A stretch of 64,000 nucleotides of DNA from JAFAGX01 sp035624215. GTDB lineage: Bacteria; Acidobacteriota; Terriglobia; Terriglobales; Acidobacteriaceae. The notes beneath the pieces were generated by a model. The model ran no database searches, had not been told where the DNA came from, and saw only the letters and a list, made by a program, of their open reading frames with translations. The DNA is taken from contig DASPRY010000080.1 of assembly GCA_035624215.1 (NCBI GenBank), forward strand, positions 22,724 through 86,723, given 5' to 3'. Below are positions 1 to 10,000 of this stretch, piece after piece; position 1 is the first letter of the stretch; each line of letters begins with the position of its first letter. Made by a program: the position numbers and the translations under genes.

Positions 1-652
1 CGGGTAGTGATGACGAAGGCCCCATCAATAGCGGGCGCCCAGATAATCTTTCCTTCGACCAGGCGTTTGACATGTTCCAGACTGGATAGCCGTAATCGCT
101 GGTTTCGGCGAGCTCCGTAAAGGCGTCCGCGCCGAGCAAAATGGCATAAGGCCCGTTGACTCCGACCAGACGCAACTGGCTTAAGGCGTGTGCAAAGGCT
201 TCCGGGTACTTGCGCACGTCGGCGGGGAGAGATTTTTTGGGATTGCTGGTGCCCTGGCGGACGCCGACGATTCCGGCGGCGGAGTAACCTTCGAAAATCG
301 CGCGGTCTTCGGCAAAGGCGAGCTTGCGCGCGGCGTCTTTTGCCGGCTGCCAATCGGAATCGTTCGCGCCGCGTTCCACGTCGTCAATCATCTGGCGGTC
401 GAGGTCGAAGGGAACGCGTAGCTCGACGAGCGTTTTCGCTTCACGCTGATGGGCCGTAATGCCGTCTCCGGGCGAGGCGATCGCGCCCAAGTGGCCTGTG
501 CCCACGGCCGAGAGAGCAGAACCCGCCGGGCCGTGAACATCCACCACGCGGCGACCCGCCAGATAGCGCTTGATCGTGCGCGAAGTTTCTTCCTCGATTT
601 GAGCCCACGCAGCATCAGAAATCGGAGCCAGCTCGCGATGCAGGTTATTCAT
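1..652 (-). CDS. Encapsulin shell protein (partial, one-base frameshift near 80)
   Basis: Self-assembling HK97-fold shell protein that forms a nanocompartment around a cargo enzyme. Translating the minus strand from ATG 652 gives a start MNNLHRELAPIS, then RRVVDVHGP, a LVELRVPF strand, a DVERG segment and FAEDRAIFEG, all in the order and spacing of family 1 encapsulins (comparison from memory with the Thermotoga maritima and actinobacterial proteins). After DYGYPV, near position 80, the frame changes: the next base-shifted frame reads EHVKRLVEGKIIWAPAIDG, which is the expected continuation. Inserting one base near 79-82 restores it, so this is either a sequencing error or a disabling mutation. 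The gene runs off the left edge, so the C-terminus is unseen. Its ATG overlaps the stop of the upstream peroxidase gene (ATGAATAA), implying translational coupling. Assignment is strong; whether it is intact is unknown. Confidence 0.88.
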   Translation of the reverse strand, partial: MNNLHRELAPISDAAWAQIEEETSRTIKRYLAGRRVVDVHGPAGSALSAVGTGHLGAIASPGDGITAHQREAKTLVELRVPFDLDRQMIDDVERGANDSDWQPAKDAARKLAFAEDRAIFEGYSAAGIVGVRQGTSNPKKSLPADVRKYPEAFAHALSQLRLVGVNGPYAILLGADAFTELAETSDYGYPVWNMSNAWSKERLSGRPLLMGPSSSLP

Positions 653-1754
653 GGGAATTTTCTCCTTTCAGGGAACCTATGCCGAGGGAACCATTCTTGG
701 ATGGCGCAGTGGAGACGGAAGTTTCAACCGGCGGCGAGGCCGTCGCGAGCTTTTGTGCGCCAGAGGATACTGCGGGCGCGGGCTGGTCAGTGGAGACACT
801 GTCGAGGAAAGTCGCGGTCGGGATAAAGAACAGATTTCCCGTGACCGCAGTGCTGAAGTCGAGAATACGATCGTAATTGCCGGGCGGGCGGCCAATGAAC
901 ATGTTCTCCAGCATTTGTTCGATGGTCCGGGGCGAGCGGCTGTAGCCGATGAAATAGGTGCCGAACTCGCCGTGGCCAGGCCGGCCGAAGGGCATGTTGT
1001 CGCGGAGGATTTTGATTTCCCTGCCGTTATCTTCGATGGTGGTGAGAGCGTTGTGAGCCGAGGTGGGCTTGACGGAGTCATCGAGTTCGATGTCGGAGAC
1101 TTTTGTCCGACCGATGATCTTTTCCTGCGCTTCGGTGGGGAGCTTATTCCACGCATCGAGATTGTGAAGATACTTTTGCACGATGACGTAGCTTCCGCCG
1201 GTGAAAGCAGGATCTTCGTCGCCAATGAAGACAGCATTGGCGGTCAGGCTGCCTGTGGGATTCTCGGTGCCGTCCACGAAGCCGAGGAGATCGCGATCGT
1301 CGAAGTAGCGGAAGCCCTGAACTTCGTCCGCTGTGGTCACAGCCCCTTCGAGGCGAGCCATGATTTGCATGGCAAGCTCGAAACAGAGATCCATATGCTT
1401 GGCGCGGATGTGAAAGATCAAGTCGCCGGATGTGGAGACAGCGTGGCGTGGGCCGGAGTGAATTTCACGGAAGGGATGAAGTTCGGCGGGACGTGGCGAA
1501 CCGAAGAGGCGGTCCCAGGCATCGGAACCGAAGCCCATGATGCAGGAGAGACCGCCTTCGAGGACGCGAAAGCCGACGGCGCGCAAAAGCCCGGAGAGAT
1601 CGGCGCACAGCGAAAGAACCGAGGCGCGATTTTCGTCGCCGGGATTGATCGTGACAACGAGAAAAATTGCGGCGCTCGTGAGCGGAGCGGAAACGGGCTG
1701 CGAGACAGCGACGGCTGGTGCCGATGCTTGCGCGCTGATGGGGTGCGACGCCAT
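645..1754 (-). CDS. Dye-decolorizing (DyP-type) haem peroxidase, encapsulin cargo
   Basis: Haem peroxidase that uses H2O2 to oxidise a range of substrates, here predicted to be packaged in the encapsulin encoded directly downstream. The 369-residue protein shows the DyP signature GFVDGTENP (distal Asp161), the probable proximal haem ligand His234 in TSAHN, and the conserved distal Arg251 before NMPFG. The catalytic domain ends near residue 320. A Pro/Ser/Thr-rich linker (about 321-354) follows, then GSLGIGSLKG at 355-364, which matches the encapsulin cargo-loading peptide of DyP cargos as I remember it. The stop codon overlaps the encapsulin start. No signal peptide is apparent, consistent with cytoplasmic loading. 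The start is the first ATG that precedes the conserved N-terminal APLTSAAIF stretch; no clear ribosome-binding site was seen, so it could be slightly shorter. Confidence 0.93.
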   Translation of the reverse strand: MASHPISAQASAPAVAVSQPVSAPLTSAAIFLVVTINPGDENRASVLSLCADLSGLLRAVGFRVLEGGLSCIMGFGSDAWDRLFGSPRPAELHPFREIHSGPRHAVSTSGDLIFHIRAKHMDLCFELAMQIMARLEGAVTTADEVQGFRYFDDRDLLGFVDGTENPTGSLTANAVFIGDEDPAFTGGSYVIVQKYLHNLDAWNKLPTEAQEKIIGRTKVSDIELDDSVKPTSAHNALTTIEDNGREIKILRDNMPFGRPGHGEFGTYFIGYSRSPRTIEQMLENMFIGRPPGNYDRILDFSTAVTGNLFFIPTATFLDSVSTDQPAPAVSSGAQKLATASPPVETSVSTAPSKNGSLGIGSLKGENSHE

Positions 1755-2529
1755 TGGAACATTACCGGCCGGGGCCGGGAGAAATCGCCTTTCGGCAATC
1801 GCCCTGCCCAGAGCGTAAGTCGCGGAAGCGACAGCTTACCAAAGGTTGGCGCGTGACGTCGACAGTGACGCAGTGGGACGGAAGTAAATTGAGAAAACAC
1901 ATTTCCAGAAGTCGGAGATACTCGAAATTGCCAGTGGAGCAACTTCCAACTCGCCGGCCGCGTGACGCCACTCACACAAACACAGGTAAGTGGAGTTTGC
2001 CCGGAGAAACGTGCGGGTATTGGCATCACTTTGAGTCGGGCTGGCGCCACTTTTTTCGCCATCTGGCCTAAAGTCTCCACCGCCCTATCGGAGATCGTCG
2101 TCGGCACCGTCGCACAGCTTGTCATCGGGGCGTTCCTGATTCGAGGCAATCATTGACTTGGCAGTGAAGATGCGCCGCGTGTGCGTCGCCCAGCGTCCAA
2201 CTTCTTTTTCTGTCAATACGAAAGAATACGAAACGAAGAATCGCCTATATTCGAAATAAATAAAAACTATTGACAATATATCGAAACCTACCTAAGCTAT
2301 TGACCGTTTGAGTTCCCCAGAGAGTCTCGGACTTTGCCATATGTCGGTGCAGCCGGGTTTTGGGTTATGGCAGCGATTTTGGGGCTGATGTTGGGACGGT
2401 CCGCGTTTTAGAGACTGCATGGTCTGGATTGGAGAGACTGGCCTTCCGAGAAACGAGGCCGGATCGGGAGATCACACACACCACTTATTCGATGATATGC
2501 GGCTAGAGAGCCGAGTTTAGGAGGATGCA
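1755..2529. other. Intergenic region between divergent DyP and beta-helix genes
   Basis: No convincing gene. The short open frames on both strands here lack recognisable domains and mostly overlap each other. The left part must hold the DyP promoter, which I could not place. The right part holds a sigma70-like promoter at 2270-2298 and a leader of roughly 220 bases before the ATG at 2530. I found no riboswitch core that I recognise. Confidence 0.5.
2270..2298 (+). promoter_or_regulatory. Candidate sigma70 promoter for the beta-helix protein
   Basis: A perfect -35 box TTGACA at 2270-2275 is followed after 17 bases by TAAGCT at 2293-2298, a weak -10. If used, the transcript has an untranslated leader of more than 200 bases before the gene at 2530. 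Confidence 0.45.
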
Positions 2530-5500
2530 ATGAGAGGATTCCATAAGTCCGGACAGCGGAACGTCGAAGGTGCGTTCATTCCACGGGCGTTTTTTTGCGT
2601 CTTTCTGGTCATGCTTTTTGCGACTCTACTGTCGCACACGGCAGCGGCAACGATTAGTTACGTGCAGGTAAACTCTAGCGTCACGAAAAATACTGGCACG
2701 CTGTCGGCAGCTTACAGTTCTGTGCAAACCGCTGGAGACATGAACATCGTGGTCATCGGCTGGGACAGCGGCTCAATCACAGTCTCGTCCGTAACCGACA
2801 GCAAGGGTAACAGCTACAAGCTGGCGGCGAGCTATTCCAACTCGTCGGTGGGTATCGCCCAGTCCATTTACTACGCCAGCAATATCGTCGCCGCAGCAGC
2901 GGGCGCGAACACTATAACTGTGAAGCTCAGTGGCAGCACGGGTTATCCCGACCTGCGCATTCTGGAATATTCCGGTGTAAACACGCTGGACAAGACGGCC
3001 TCGGGCGAGGGGACCGCCACCACGGCCAGCAGCGGCTCGGTCACTACCACGCAGGCCAGCGAGTTGCTGTTCGGCGCCTGCTACAACTTCGGTACTACCA
3101 ACGGCCCGGGCAGCGGCTTCACGCAACGGATACTTACCGGAGACAGCGATAACGCGGAAGATGAGGTGGTCTCGGCCACGGGATCCTACGCGGCGACCGC
3201 TTCAGTGAGTGGCGGCAGCGGCAACAACTGGGTGATGCAACTAGCCACGTTCTACTCAAACGCAACCGGAGGAACTCCGCCGGCACCGACCAATCTCACA
3301 GCGACTGTCGCATCTTCGAGCCAGATCAACTTGAGCTGGACCGGCTCAACCGGCGCCACCAGCTACAACGTGCTGCGCTCGACTACCAGCGGCGCGCCGT
3401 ATAGTCAAATCGCCAGCGGAGTGACCACGGCCAGCTATTCAAATACCGGTCTATCCAGCGGAACCACGTATTACTACGTCGTGCAGGCGGTCAACAGCAG
3501 CGGCACTAGCGGAAACTCCAACCAGGCGTCAGCCACGACCGTACCCGCGGCACCCACGGGACTGACGGCGACCACTGCATCTTCTACGCAGATCAATCTG
3601 AGCTGGACGGCCTCCACGGGCGCAACCAGCTACAACATCCTAAGCTCGACCACAAATGGCGGACCTTACAGTCAAATTGCCGGCGGCGTGACCACGACCA
3701 GCTACTCGAACACCGGGCTGACAGCTTCCACCACCTATTATTATGTGGTCCAGGCAGTAGACAGCGGCGGCACCAGCGCCAACTCAAGTCAAGCCTCCGC
3801 CACAACCTCGGCTTCTTCCTGCTCGGCCGTACCCAGTGCTCCGACCGGGCTCGCCGCCTCGGGCACGACCAGCTCGAGTACAACCCTGAGTTGGACGGCG
3901 GTCACCCCACCCACCAACTGCACCATCAGCAGCTACACGGTGCTGGAGGGCGGGACCGCGATCGCAACCACGTCCAGCACGTCTTACTCGGTGACCGGAC
4001 TGTCGGCTTCGACGACGTACACCTTCACCGTTGAAGCAACGGATGCTGATGGCACTTCGGGGGCAAGTTCTCCGCTGAACGTGACCACGTCAGCCGCAAC
4101 GGGCGCGACCTATTATGTGGCTCCGCCTCCGACCGGAAGCAACTCGAACCCAGGCACGTCCTCCAGTGCGCCCTGGGCCACCATTTCGTACGCCGCCAGT
4201 CAGGTTGCACCGGGTGACACGGTGCTGGTGGCCGCTGGAACCTATAACGAGAGCGTGCCCGTCACCATTTCGGGAACATCCTCGGCGCCCGTTATCTTTA
4301 ACGGGCAAGGCGTAGCCATTGTGGATGGCACAGGAGTTGCCTGCTGCACCTCGCCGTCGTTCGTTTCCAGCAATGCCTTCGTGGGCGGCAACACGCAGGG
4401 GCTGTTTACCATCGGCGCCTCGGCTGGTTTGAATTACGTGACCATCGAAGGCTTCACTATCCAAAATTACAAAACCTCGAGCACATCAGACGTCCCCGCC
4501 GGAGTCATGATTGTCGGCGGTGGAACCGGAATTGTCGTAACCAACAACACCATTCAGAACATCCAAAGCACGGCAAAACAGTCGAAAAGTGCGGGCCCGA
4601 ACGCTTATGGAATCGGGGTTTTCGGAACCAGCTCCACTCCACTCAGCGTGACCGTAACGCACAACACGGTCACTGGCTGTCTGACCGGAGAGAGCGAAAC
4701 CACCACGTACAACGGCAACGTGCAGAACTTCGTTGTCGCTTATAACACCATCTACAACAATGACAACATCGGGATGGACGCCATCGGTTTCGAGGGAACC
4801 GGCCCGACCGGCTCCGACCAAGCGACTAACGGCGATGTTTATGGCAATGTCATTTACAACAACAGCGCCATTAACAATCCTGGAGAACAGGGCGGCGGCC
4901 AAGACGGCGGGTACGATGAGGATGGCCTATACTGCGACGGCTGCACGCAGGTGGTGTTCGAACGCAACCTGGTTTATGCGAATGATATCGGGATCGAGGC
5001 CGCCAGCGAAATCGGCGGTGACAACTCCAGCAATGTCATCATTCGCAACAACCTGGTTTACGGTTCCAACTATGTGGGCATTACGGTGGGCGGCTACAGC
5101 TCATCAGCGTGCTCGGGCGACTGTGGCGGCGGAGGCAGCGAAAATATCACCATCGTGAATAACAGTCTGTACAGCAACACGATGAACACCAGCTCCCAGG
5201 CCGGCGAGTTCCAGGTCCAATACCGGGCCAGCGGTATTGTCTTCGAGAATAACATCGCCTACGCCGGCTCCGACGGATTGCTCCTCTACGGAATTACATC
5301 CGGGGAAGGGGTGACCCTTAACTACAACGACTACTACACCACTGCCTCGACACCGACGTTCCAGTTGCAGGGGACCAGCTACTCCTCGTTCTCGTCCTAC
5401 CAGTCCGGAAGCGGCCAGGACAAGAATTCCGTCTTTGCAAATCCCGACTTTGTTACTCTGCCCACTTGCTCGGCGAGCGGGTATACGCCACCCGGAGGAT

Positions 5501-5721
5501 ACAGCTCGACAAAGGCCTCCAGCTGCTCGTCAGCAGGAAACCTGGACCTTGCGTCCGGTTCTCCAGCCCTCAACACGGGCAACACGGCTTTGGGTACGCC
5601 GTCCGGGTCTGGCTGGAGTTCGTACGAGGAATCGGAGCCCTTCGTTGGCTCGTCTGACTACGCGGGAAATGCACGCATCAACAGCAGCGGAGAAATCAAC
5701 ATCGGAGCCTACGAACAGTAG
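2530..5721 (+). CDS. Secreted FN3 / right-handed beta-helix protein
   Basis: Large exported protein of 1063 residues, probably a surface or extracellular carbohydrate-interacting protein; no catalytic function can be assigned. A long signal peptide spans about residues 1-39, with a basic n-region, a hydrophobic core around AFFCVFLVMLFATLL and a likely cut after SHTAA. A beta-rich domain of unknown role covers about 40-245. Three fibronectin type III modules follow, starting near 250 (PPAPTNLTATV), 339 (PAAPTGLTATT) and 435 (PSAPTGLAASG). From about 527 a TYYVAPPP start leads into a pectate-lyase-like parallel beta-helix with repeated VTNNTI, VIYNN and IIRNN rungs. The C-terminus (SPALNTG...INIGAYEQ) looks like a choice-of-anchor Q type ending. 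A strong ribosome-binding site, AGGAGG at 2519-2524, fixes the start. Thr/Ser/Gly-rich composition is typical of secreted acidobacterial proteins. Confidence 0.85.
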   Translation: MRGFHKSGQRNVEGAFIPRAFFCVFLVMLFATLLSHTAAATISYVQVNSSVTKNTGTLSAAYSSVQTAGDMNIVVIGWDSGSITVSSVTDSKGNSYKLAASYSNSSVGIAQSIYYASNIVAAAAGANTITVKLSGSTGYPDLRILEYSGVNTLDKTASGEGTATTASSGSVTTTQASELLFGACYNFGTTNGPGSGFTQRILTGDSDNAEDEVVSATGSYAATASVSGGSGNNWVMQLATFYSNATGGTPPAPTNLTATVASSSQINLSWTGSTGATSYNVLRSTTSGAPYSQIASGVTTASYSNTGLSSGTTYYYVVQAVNSSGTSGNSNQASATTVPAAPTGLTATTASSTQINLSWTASTGATSYNILSSTTNGGPYSQIAGGVTTTSYSNTGLTASTTYYYVVQAVDSGGTSANSSQASATTSASSCSAVPSAPTGLAASGTTSSSTTLSWTAVTPPTNCTISSYTVLEGGTAIATTSSTSYSVTGLSASTTYTFTVEATDADGTSGASSPLNVTTSAATGATYYVAPPPTGSNSNPGTSSSAPWATISYAASQVAPGDTVLVAAGTYNESVPVTISGTSSAPVIFNGQGVAIVDGTGVACCTSPSFVSSNAFVGGNTQGLFTIGASAGLNYVTIEGFTIQNYKTSSTSDVPAGVMIVGGGTGIVVTNNTIQNIQSTAKQSKSAGPNAYGIGVFGTSSTPLSVTVTHNTVTGCLTGESETTTYNGNVQNFVVAYNTIYNNDNIGMDAIGFEGTGPTGSDQATNGDVYGNVIYNNSAINNPGEQGGGQDGGYDEDGLYCDGCTQVVFERNLVYANDIGIEAASEIGGDNSSNVIIRNNLVYGSNYVGITVGGYSSSACSGDCGGGGSENITIVNNSLYSNTMNTSSQAGEFQVQYRASGIVFENNIAYAGSDGLLLYGITSGEGVTLNYNDYYTTASTPTFQLQGTSYSSFSSYQSGSGQDKNSVFANPDFVTLPTCSASGYTPPGGYSSTKASSCSSAGNLDLASGSPALNTGNTALGTPSGSGWSSYEESEPFVGSSDYAGNARINSSGEINIGAYEQ

Positions 5722-5747
5722 AGCCCATCGGATGTTCTGAGTTCGTG

Positions 5748-5772
5748 AGGGCGCGGCTTCCAGCCGCGCCCT
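5748..5772. terminator. Strong GC-rich hairpin after the beta-helix gene
   Basis: A perfect 11-bp stem (5748-5758 with 5762-5772, arm AGGGCGCGGCT) and a three-base loop sit 26 bases after the stop codon. No U-tract follows, so it may be a transcript-stabilising hairpin rather than a factor-independent terminator. Confidence 0.5.
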
Positions 5773-5807
5773 TCGAAGTCTAGAATGAGCTGGCGGAGGA
5801 TAAGGTC

Positions 5808-6866
5808 GTGCGTTTCCAGCGCGTGGCGGGTCTTCTGATTGCCAGCCTGGCCTGGGGCCAAGCCGCCCCATCGCCCGTCCCCGCCGCGGCCACTACCGGC
5901 CCCGAAACAGAAGTTGCTCCCGATGATGCGGTGATTACGATCAATGGTTTCTGCCCCGACGGCCCGGAGCCGAGCGCCGCCTGCAAAACCGTTATCACTC
6001 GTGCGCAATTCGAAAAGCTCACCGACGCTCTCGATCCGGACATGCCGCTGTCCGTTCGCTTGAAGGTGGCAAATGCTTATGCGCGGAACCTGCGAATGGC
6101 TGCGGCAGCAGAGAAACGAGGCCTCGACAAGACTCCGGCGTTTAATGAAGAAATGCGTTACGCCCGCCTGCAACTGCTTTCGCAGGATCTGCGCCGCGCA
6201 CTACAAGAGGACGCCAACAATATCAGCGACGCTGATCTTGAGAACTATTACAAAAGGAATGAATCTTCCTTCGAGCAGGCGACCGTCGCGCGGATTTTCA
6301 TCCCCAACGCAAGGCAAAAGACGTCGGCTGCAGTCTCGAAAGCCGATGTAACGCCGAATGCGTTGCAACCGGACGCGGCGCAGAAGAAGGCCGATCAAGA
6401 GGCGATGGCGCAGCTCGCCACCGACCTCCGCGCCCGCGCTGCGAATGGCGAAGATCCCGATAAGCTACAAATCGAGGCTTACACTGCTGCTGGAATTCCG
6501 GGAACCCACCCCAATACGAGAATGGAGAAGGTACGGCGCGAGAACTTGCCTCCAAGCCATGAGAAGGTGATGAATCTGAGACCGGGAGAGACTTCCGAGG
6601 TGATCTCCGATCCCGGTAGCGCCGGAGCTCACTTCATCTACATAATGATCAGCAAGGAAACCTTAACGCTGGACGCGGTGAAAACGGAAATCCGTACGCA
6701 GATCTCGAGCCAGCGCTTTCGCGACAGCTTGAATCAGTTTTTGGGAGATGTCGTCTATAGCGATACTTACTTCAATCCGCCCTCGGCGCGGCAGGCCACG
6801 GCGCACCGACATCAGAAAAACAGGAAGACCGAGCAACCTGCCCAGCCTGCCGACGAGCGCAACTAA
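5808..6866 (+). CDS. Periplasmic parvulin-like peptidyl-prolyl isomerase
   Basis: Predicted exported folding factor related to SurA/PpiC. The GTG start at 5808 has an AGGAGG-like site (GGCGGAGGA, ending at 5801). Residues 1-19 form a signal peptide (RVAGLLIASLAWGQA). An N-terminal helical chaperone-like region (about 60-150) is followed by a divergent parvulin-like domain from about 150 to 300, which contains LRARAANGEDPDKL, LRPGETSEVI and a terminal HFIYIMISKETL strand, the usual end of a PpiC domain. The first part of the parvulin domain carries a low-complexity Ala/Lys insertion. The C-terminal 30 residues are basic and probably disordered. Since the parvulin core is divergent, it may act as a holdase rather than an isomerase. 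Confidence 0.72.
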   Translation: MRFQRVAGLLIASLAWGQAAPSPVPAAATTGPETEVAPDDAVITINGFCPDGPEPSAACKTVITRAQFEKLTDALDPDMPLSVRLKVANAYARNLRMAAAAEKRGLDKTPAFNEEMRYARLQLLSQDLRRALQEDANNISDADLENYYKRNESSFEQATVARIFIPNARQKTSAAVSKADVTPNALQPDAAQKKADQEAMAQLATDLRARAANGEDPDKLQIEAYTAAGIPGTHPNTRMEKVRRENLPPSHEKVMNLRPGETSEVISDPGSAGAHFIYIMISKETLTLDAVKTEIRTQISSQRFRDSLNQFLGDVVYSDTYFNPPSARQATAHRHQKNRKTEQPAQPADERN

Positions 6867-7050
6867 CGAGCACATAAAAACCATCCGTTATCGGGGTACG
6901 TTCCTAATCTTCCTGTCTGTCATTTAGTCATCTCCTCCCTGTGTAAATTCAAATTAGGACACTACCTTTACCGGGCTTTCATTTGCTTGTAACAATTCGG
7001 CGGTATTCTCGTGGTTCCTCATTTTCTACTCATGATGTCCGCGGGGAATC

Positions 7051-10000
7051 ATGATGACGAAGCCATCCGGCCGCTCACGCTCTCGGACACCCGTTCTGCG
7101 AGCCGAAATCGTATTCATTCTCCTGGTTCCGAGTCTCTTTGCGCAGGTCTCAACCACATCATTACGAGGGATCGTCACTGACCCGGCCGGAGCGGTTATC
7201 AGAGGCGTGCAGATGACGCTTGTGAATCCCGATATGGGGGTTACTCGAAATGTAACCACCAACGATCATGGCGAATATCAGTTCCTCGAGGTGCCCCCTG
7301 GCACTTACACACTCTCCGCCTCTGCAGCTGGCTTTGCTACCAAACGCAAGGAGAGTTTCGTGCTGCTGGTGAATACACCGGCCAAGTTGGACTTTACGCT
7401 AGCGGTCGGGAGGGCGGATACAGTGGTGGAGGTTCATGATGAAGCGCCCGCCGTCAATACAGTAGACGCGACTTTGGGCAACCCATTTGACTCGCGGCAA
7501 ATCGAGGCTCTGCCCTCCGAGGGCCGCAATGCGGTCGAGCTCCTGAGTCTGCAGGCCGGCGTGGCCTATGTTGGCACAAATGCGAATACCGATGCAGATT
7601 CGCGCGGAGGCGCGGTCAATGGCGCAAGAAGCGATCAGACTAACGTCACTGCCGACGGCCTCGATAACAATGACCAGCTCCTCGGTTACGCGTTTACCGG
7701 CGCATTGCGAATCCCCATGGATTCGCTTGAAGAATTTCGCGTGACGACTACAAATGCCAATGCCGATTCCGGCCGTTCTTCTGGCGCGCAGGTTTCTCTT
7801 GTTACAAAAAGCGGCACCAACCAATTTCATGGCAGTGCTTATGAGTACAACCGCACGCTTTTGGGCGCAGCCAACGATTGGTTTAATAAGGAAGCACAAC
7901 TGACGAGCGGTTTGCCCAACAAACCCGGTGAGTTGATACGCAATACCTTCGGCGCTGCCGTCGGAGGACCGATCATCAGAGACCGTTTGTTTTTCTTCGC
8001 TAATTACGAAGGGCAGCGTTCACGGGAAGCAGTGCAGACCACTCAGTCTGTCCCGAGTGCCAACTTGCGGCAAGGCATTGTGAGTTACGTCGCTCAAGAT
8101 GGCAGCATCGTGAGCTTGACACCGTCTGAGATAAAGAGCCTGGATCCGGGTTGTTTGACCAGTGGGACTTGCCCCAACGGAAACGGCGTCAGCCAGGCGG
8201 TGTTGAATTTGTGGAACGGGAAAGAGGCGTTCCCCGACGGAACCCCAATCCCAGCGTTTCCGCTTCCCAATACAAATACAGCTAGCGGTGCTGATGGGTT
8301 AAACATTCTGGGCTACACTTTCGCGGCCCCTCAACCCACCAACTTGAACACTTTTCTGGCAAAGTTGGATTACAACCTGACCGCAAATGGAACTCATCGA
8401 CTGTTCCTGCGTGGGAATCTCCAGAACGACCGCACTCTCGACGCTCCGAACTTTCCCGGCGAGCCGCCTAGCCAGGTTCTGCACAACAACAGCAAAGGGC
8501 TGGCCGTGGGATACACGGCTGTGCTGGGCAATAAGCTGGTTAATAATTTCCGGTACGGTTTTGTCCGCCAGGGTCTGGGTGATACCGGGCCGAATCCCTA
8601 CTCCAACATCGAATTCTGGAACCTTACCGATCAGGTGTCGTTTGCCCGCACGGTCAACGTGAATGTTCCCGTGAATCAGTTTGTGGACGATGTTAGCTGG
8701 ACGCACGGACAACACACGCTGGAATTTGGCGGAAATTGGCGGATTCTGAACGACAACCGCAATTCCAACGCGCAGAATTTCTTTACAGGCGAAGTGCATC
8801 CTGATTGGCTGCTTAACGGCGGAATCGCATTTACGGGACAGGACCTCGACCCAGCAAACGATCCGGCCTTTCCGGTAATGAGTCAGACGTTTCGTTATTC
8901 CTACGATGCAGCCGTAGCTAACGTCACTGGAATCCTTGGCTCGATCCAGGCGATTTACAACGAGAACAAATCAGGAGAATTCTTGCCGACGGGCGCCCTC
9001 GTGCCTCGTCACTTCAAGTCCAATGAAGCTGAGTTTTATGCGCAAGATGCGTGGCATGTGAAGAGTAACCTTCAGCTCACGTTCGGTGTTCGCTACACGT
9101 TGCTGCAAACTCCGTACGAGACCGATGGGAACCAAGTCTCGCCCACGCCGAGCCTGTCTTCATTTTTTGCGGGTAGAACGGCGGCAATGAATCTGGGTGA
9201 GATCTACCGACCCGTCATTTCCTTCGCCCTCAGCGGACAGGCTAACGGCCGAGCCCCTTAGTGGACCCCGGACTACAAAGACATTGCTCCCCGGCTCGCT
9301 TTTGCCTATTCGCCGTCGTCAACCAATCAATTCTGGGGGAAGCTGCTGGGTTCTAGCGGCAAAACTTCAATCCGTGGAGGCTATGGAATTTATTATGACC
9401 ATTTCGGCGAGGGGGTGGTCAACAGTTTTGATCGCGAGGGAGCATTCGGCCTTACCACGTACTTGATAAATCCATCCGGAGTGCTGACCACCGATTGCGC
9501 CCAGAGGTTCGTGAGTTTGACCAGTATTCCCAATGGCGCGCCCGGAGGGCCCAATTGCACTGCCGTCCCGGAACTGCAGCCGGAGCCAAAGCCCGGTTTT
9601 CCGTTCACACCGCCGGGAATGGGCGCTAACGGCAGTTTCGCCCTCGCTTGGGGAATCGACAATTCGATGAAAACACCGTACTCGCACGTGGTCGATCTCT
9701 CCATTACGCGGGAACTTCCACGGCGTTTTGTCGTCGAGCTGTCGTATGTAGGCCGTTTCGGCCGGCGGCTGCTGCAAGAAGTGGATATGGCTGAACCGGT
9801 CGACATGAAGGACCCCAAGTCCGGAATGACGTATTTTCAGGCTGCCACAATGCTAGCGAAATACGCGATGGCCAACACGCCAGAGAGCAGCGTGAATAAG
9901 ATTCCGTTCTGGGAGGATTTTTTTCCGGGCGCGGCGGGTGAGTCAGGTTATGCCCCCGGCATTCCAGGCAATCCAACCGCAACTCAGAATATCTACGATC

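Noticed and set aside
651..1856. 401-codon plus-strand frame across the DyP gene
   Set aside because: It is the antisense of the well-supported peroxidase gene and has no recognisable domain.
2299..2529. Possible riboswitch in the long leader of the beta-helix gene
   Set aside because: No core motif that I recognise (GEMM, TPP, cobalamin and others looked for by eye).
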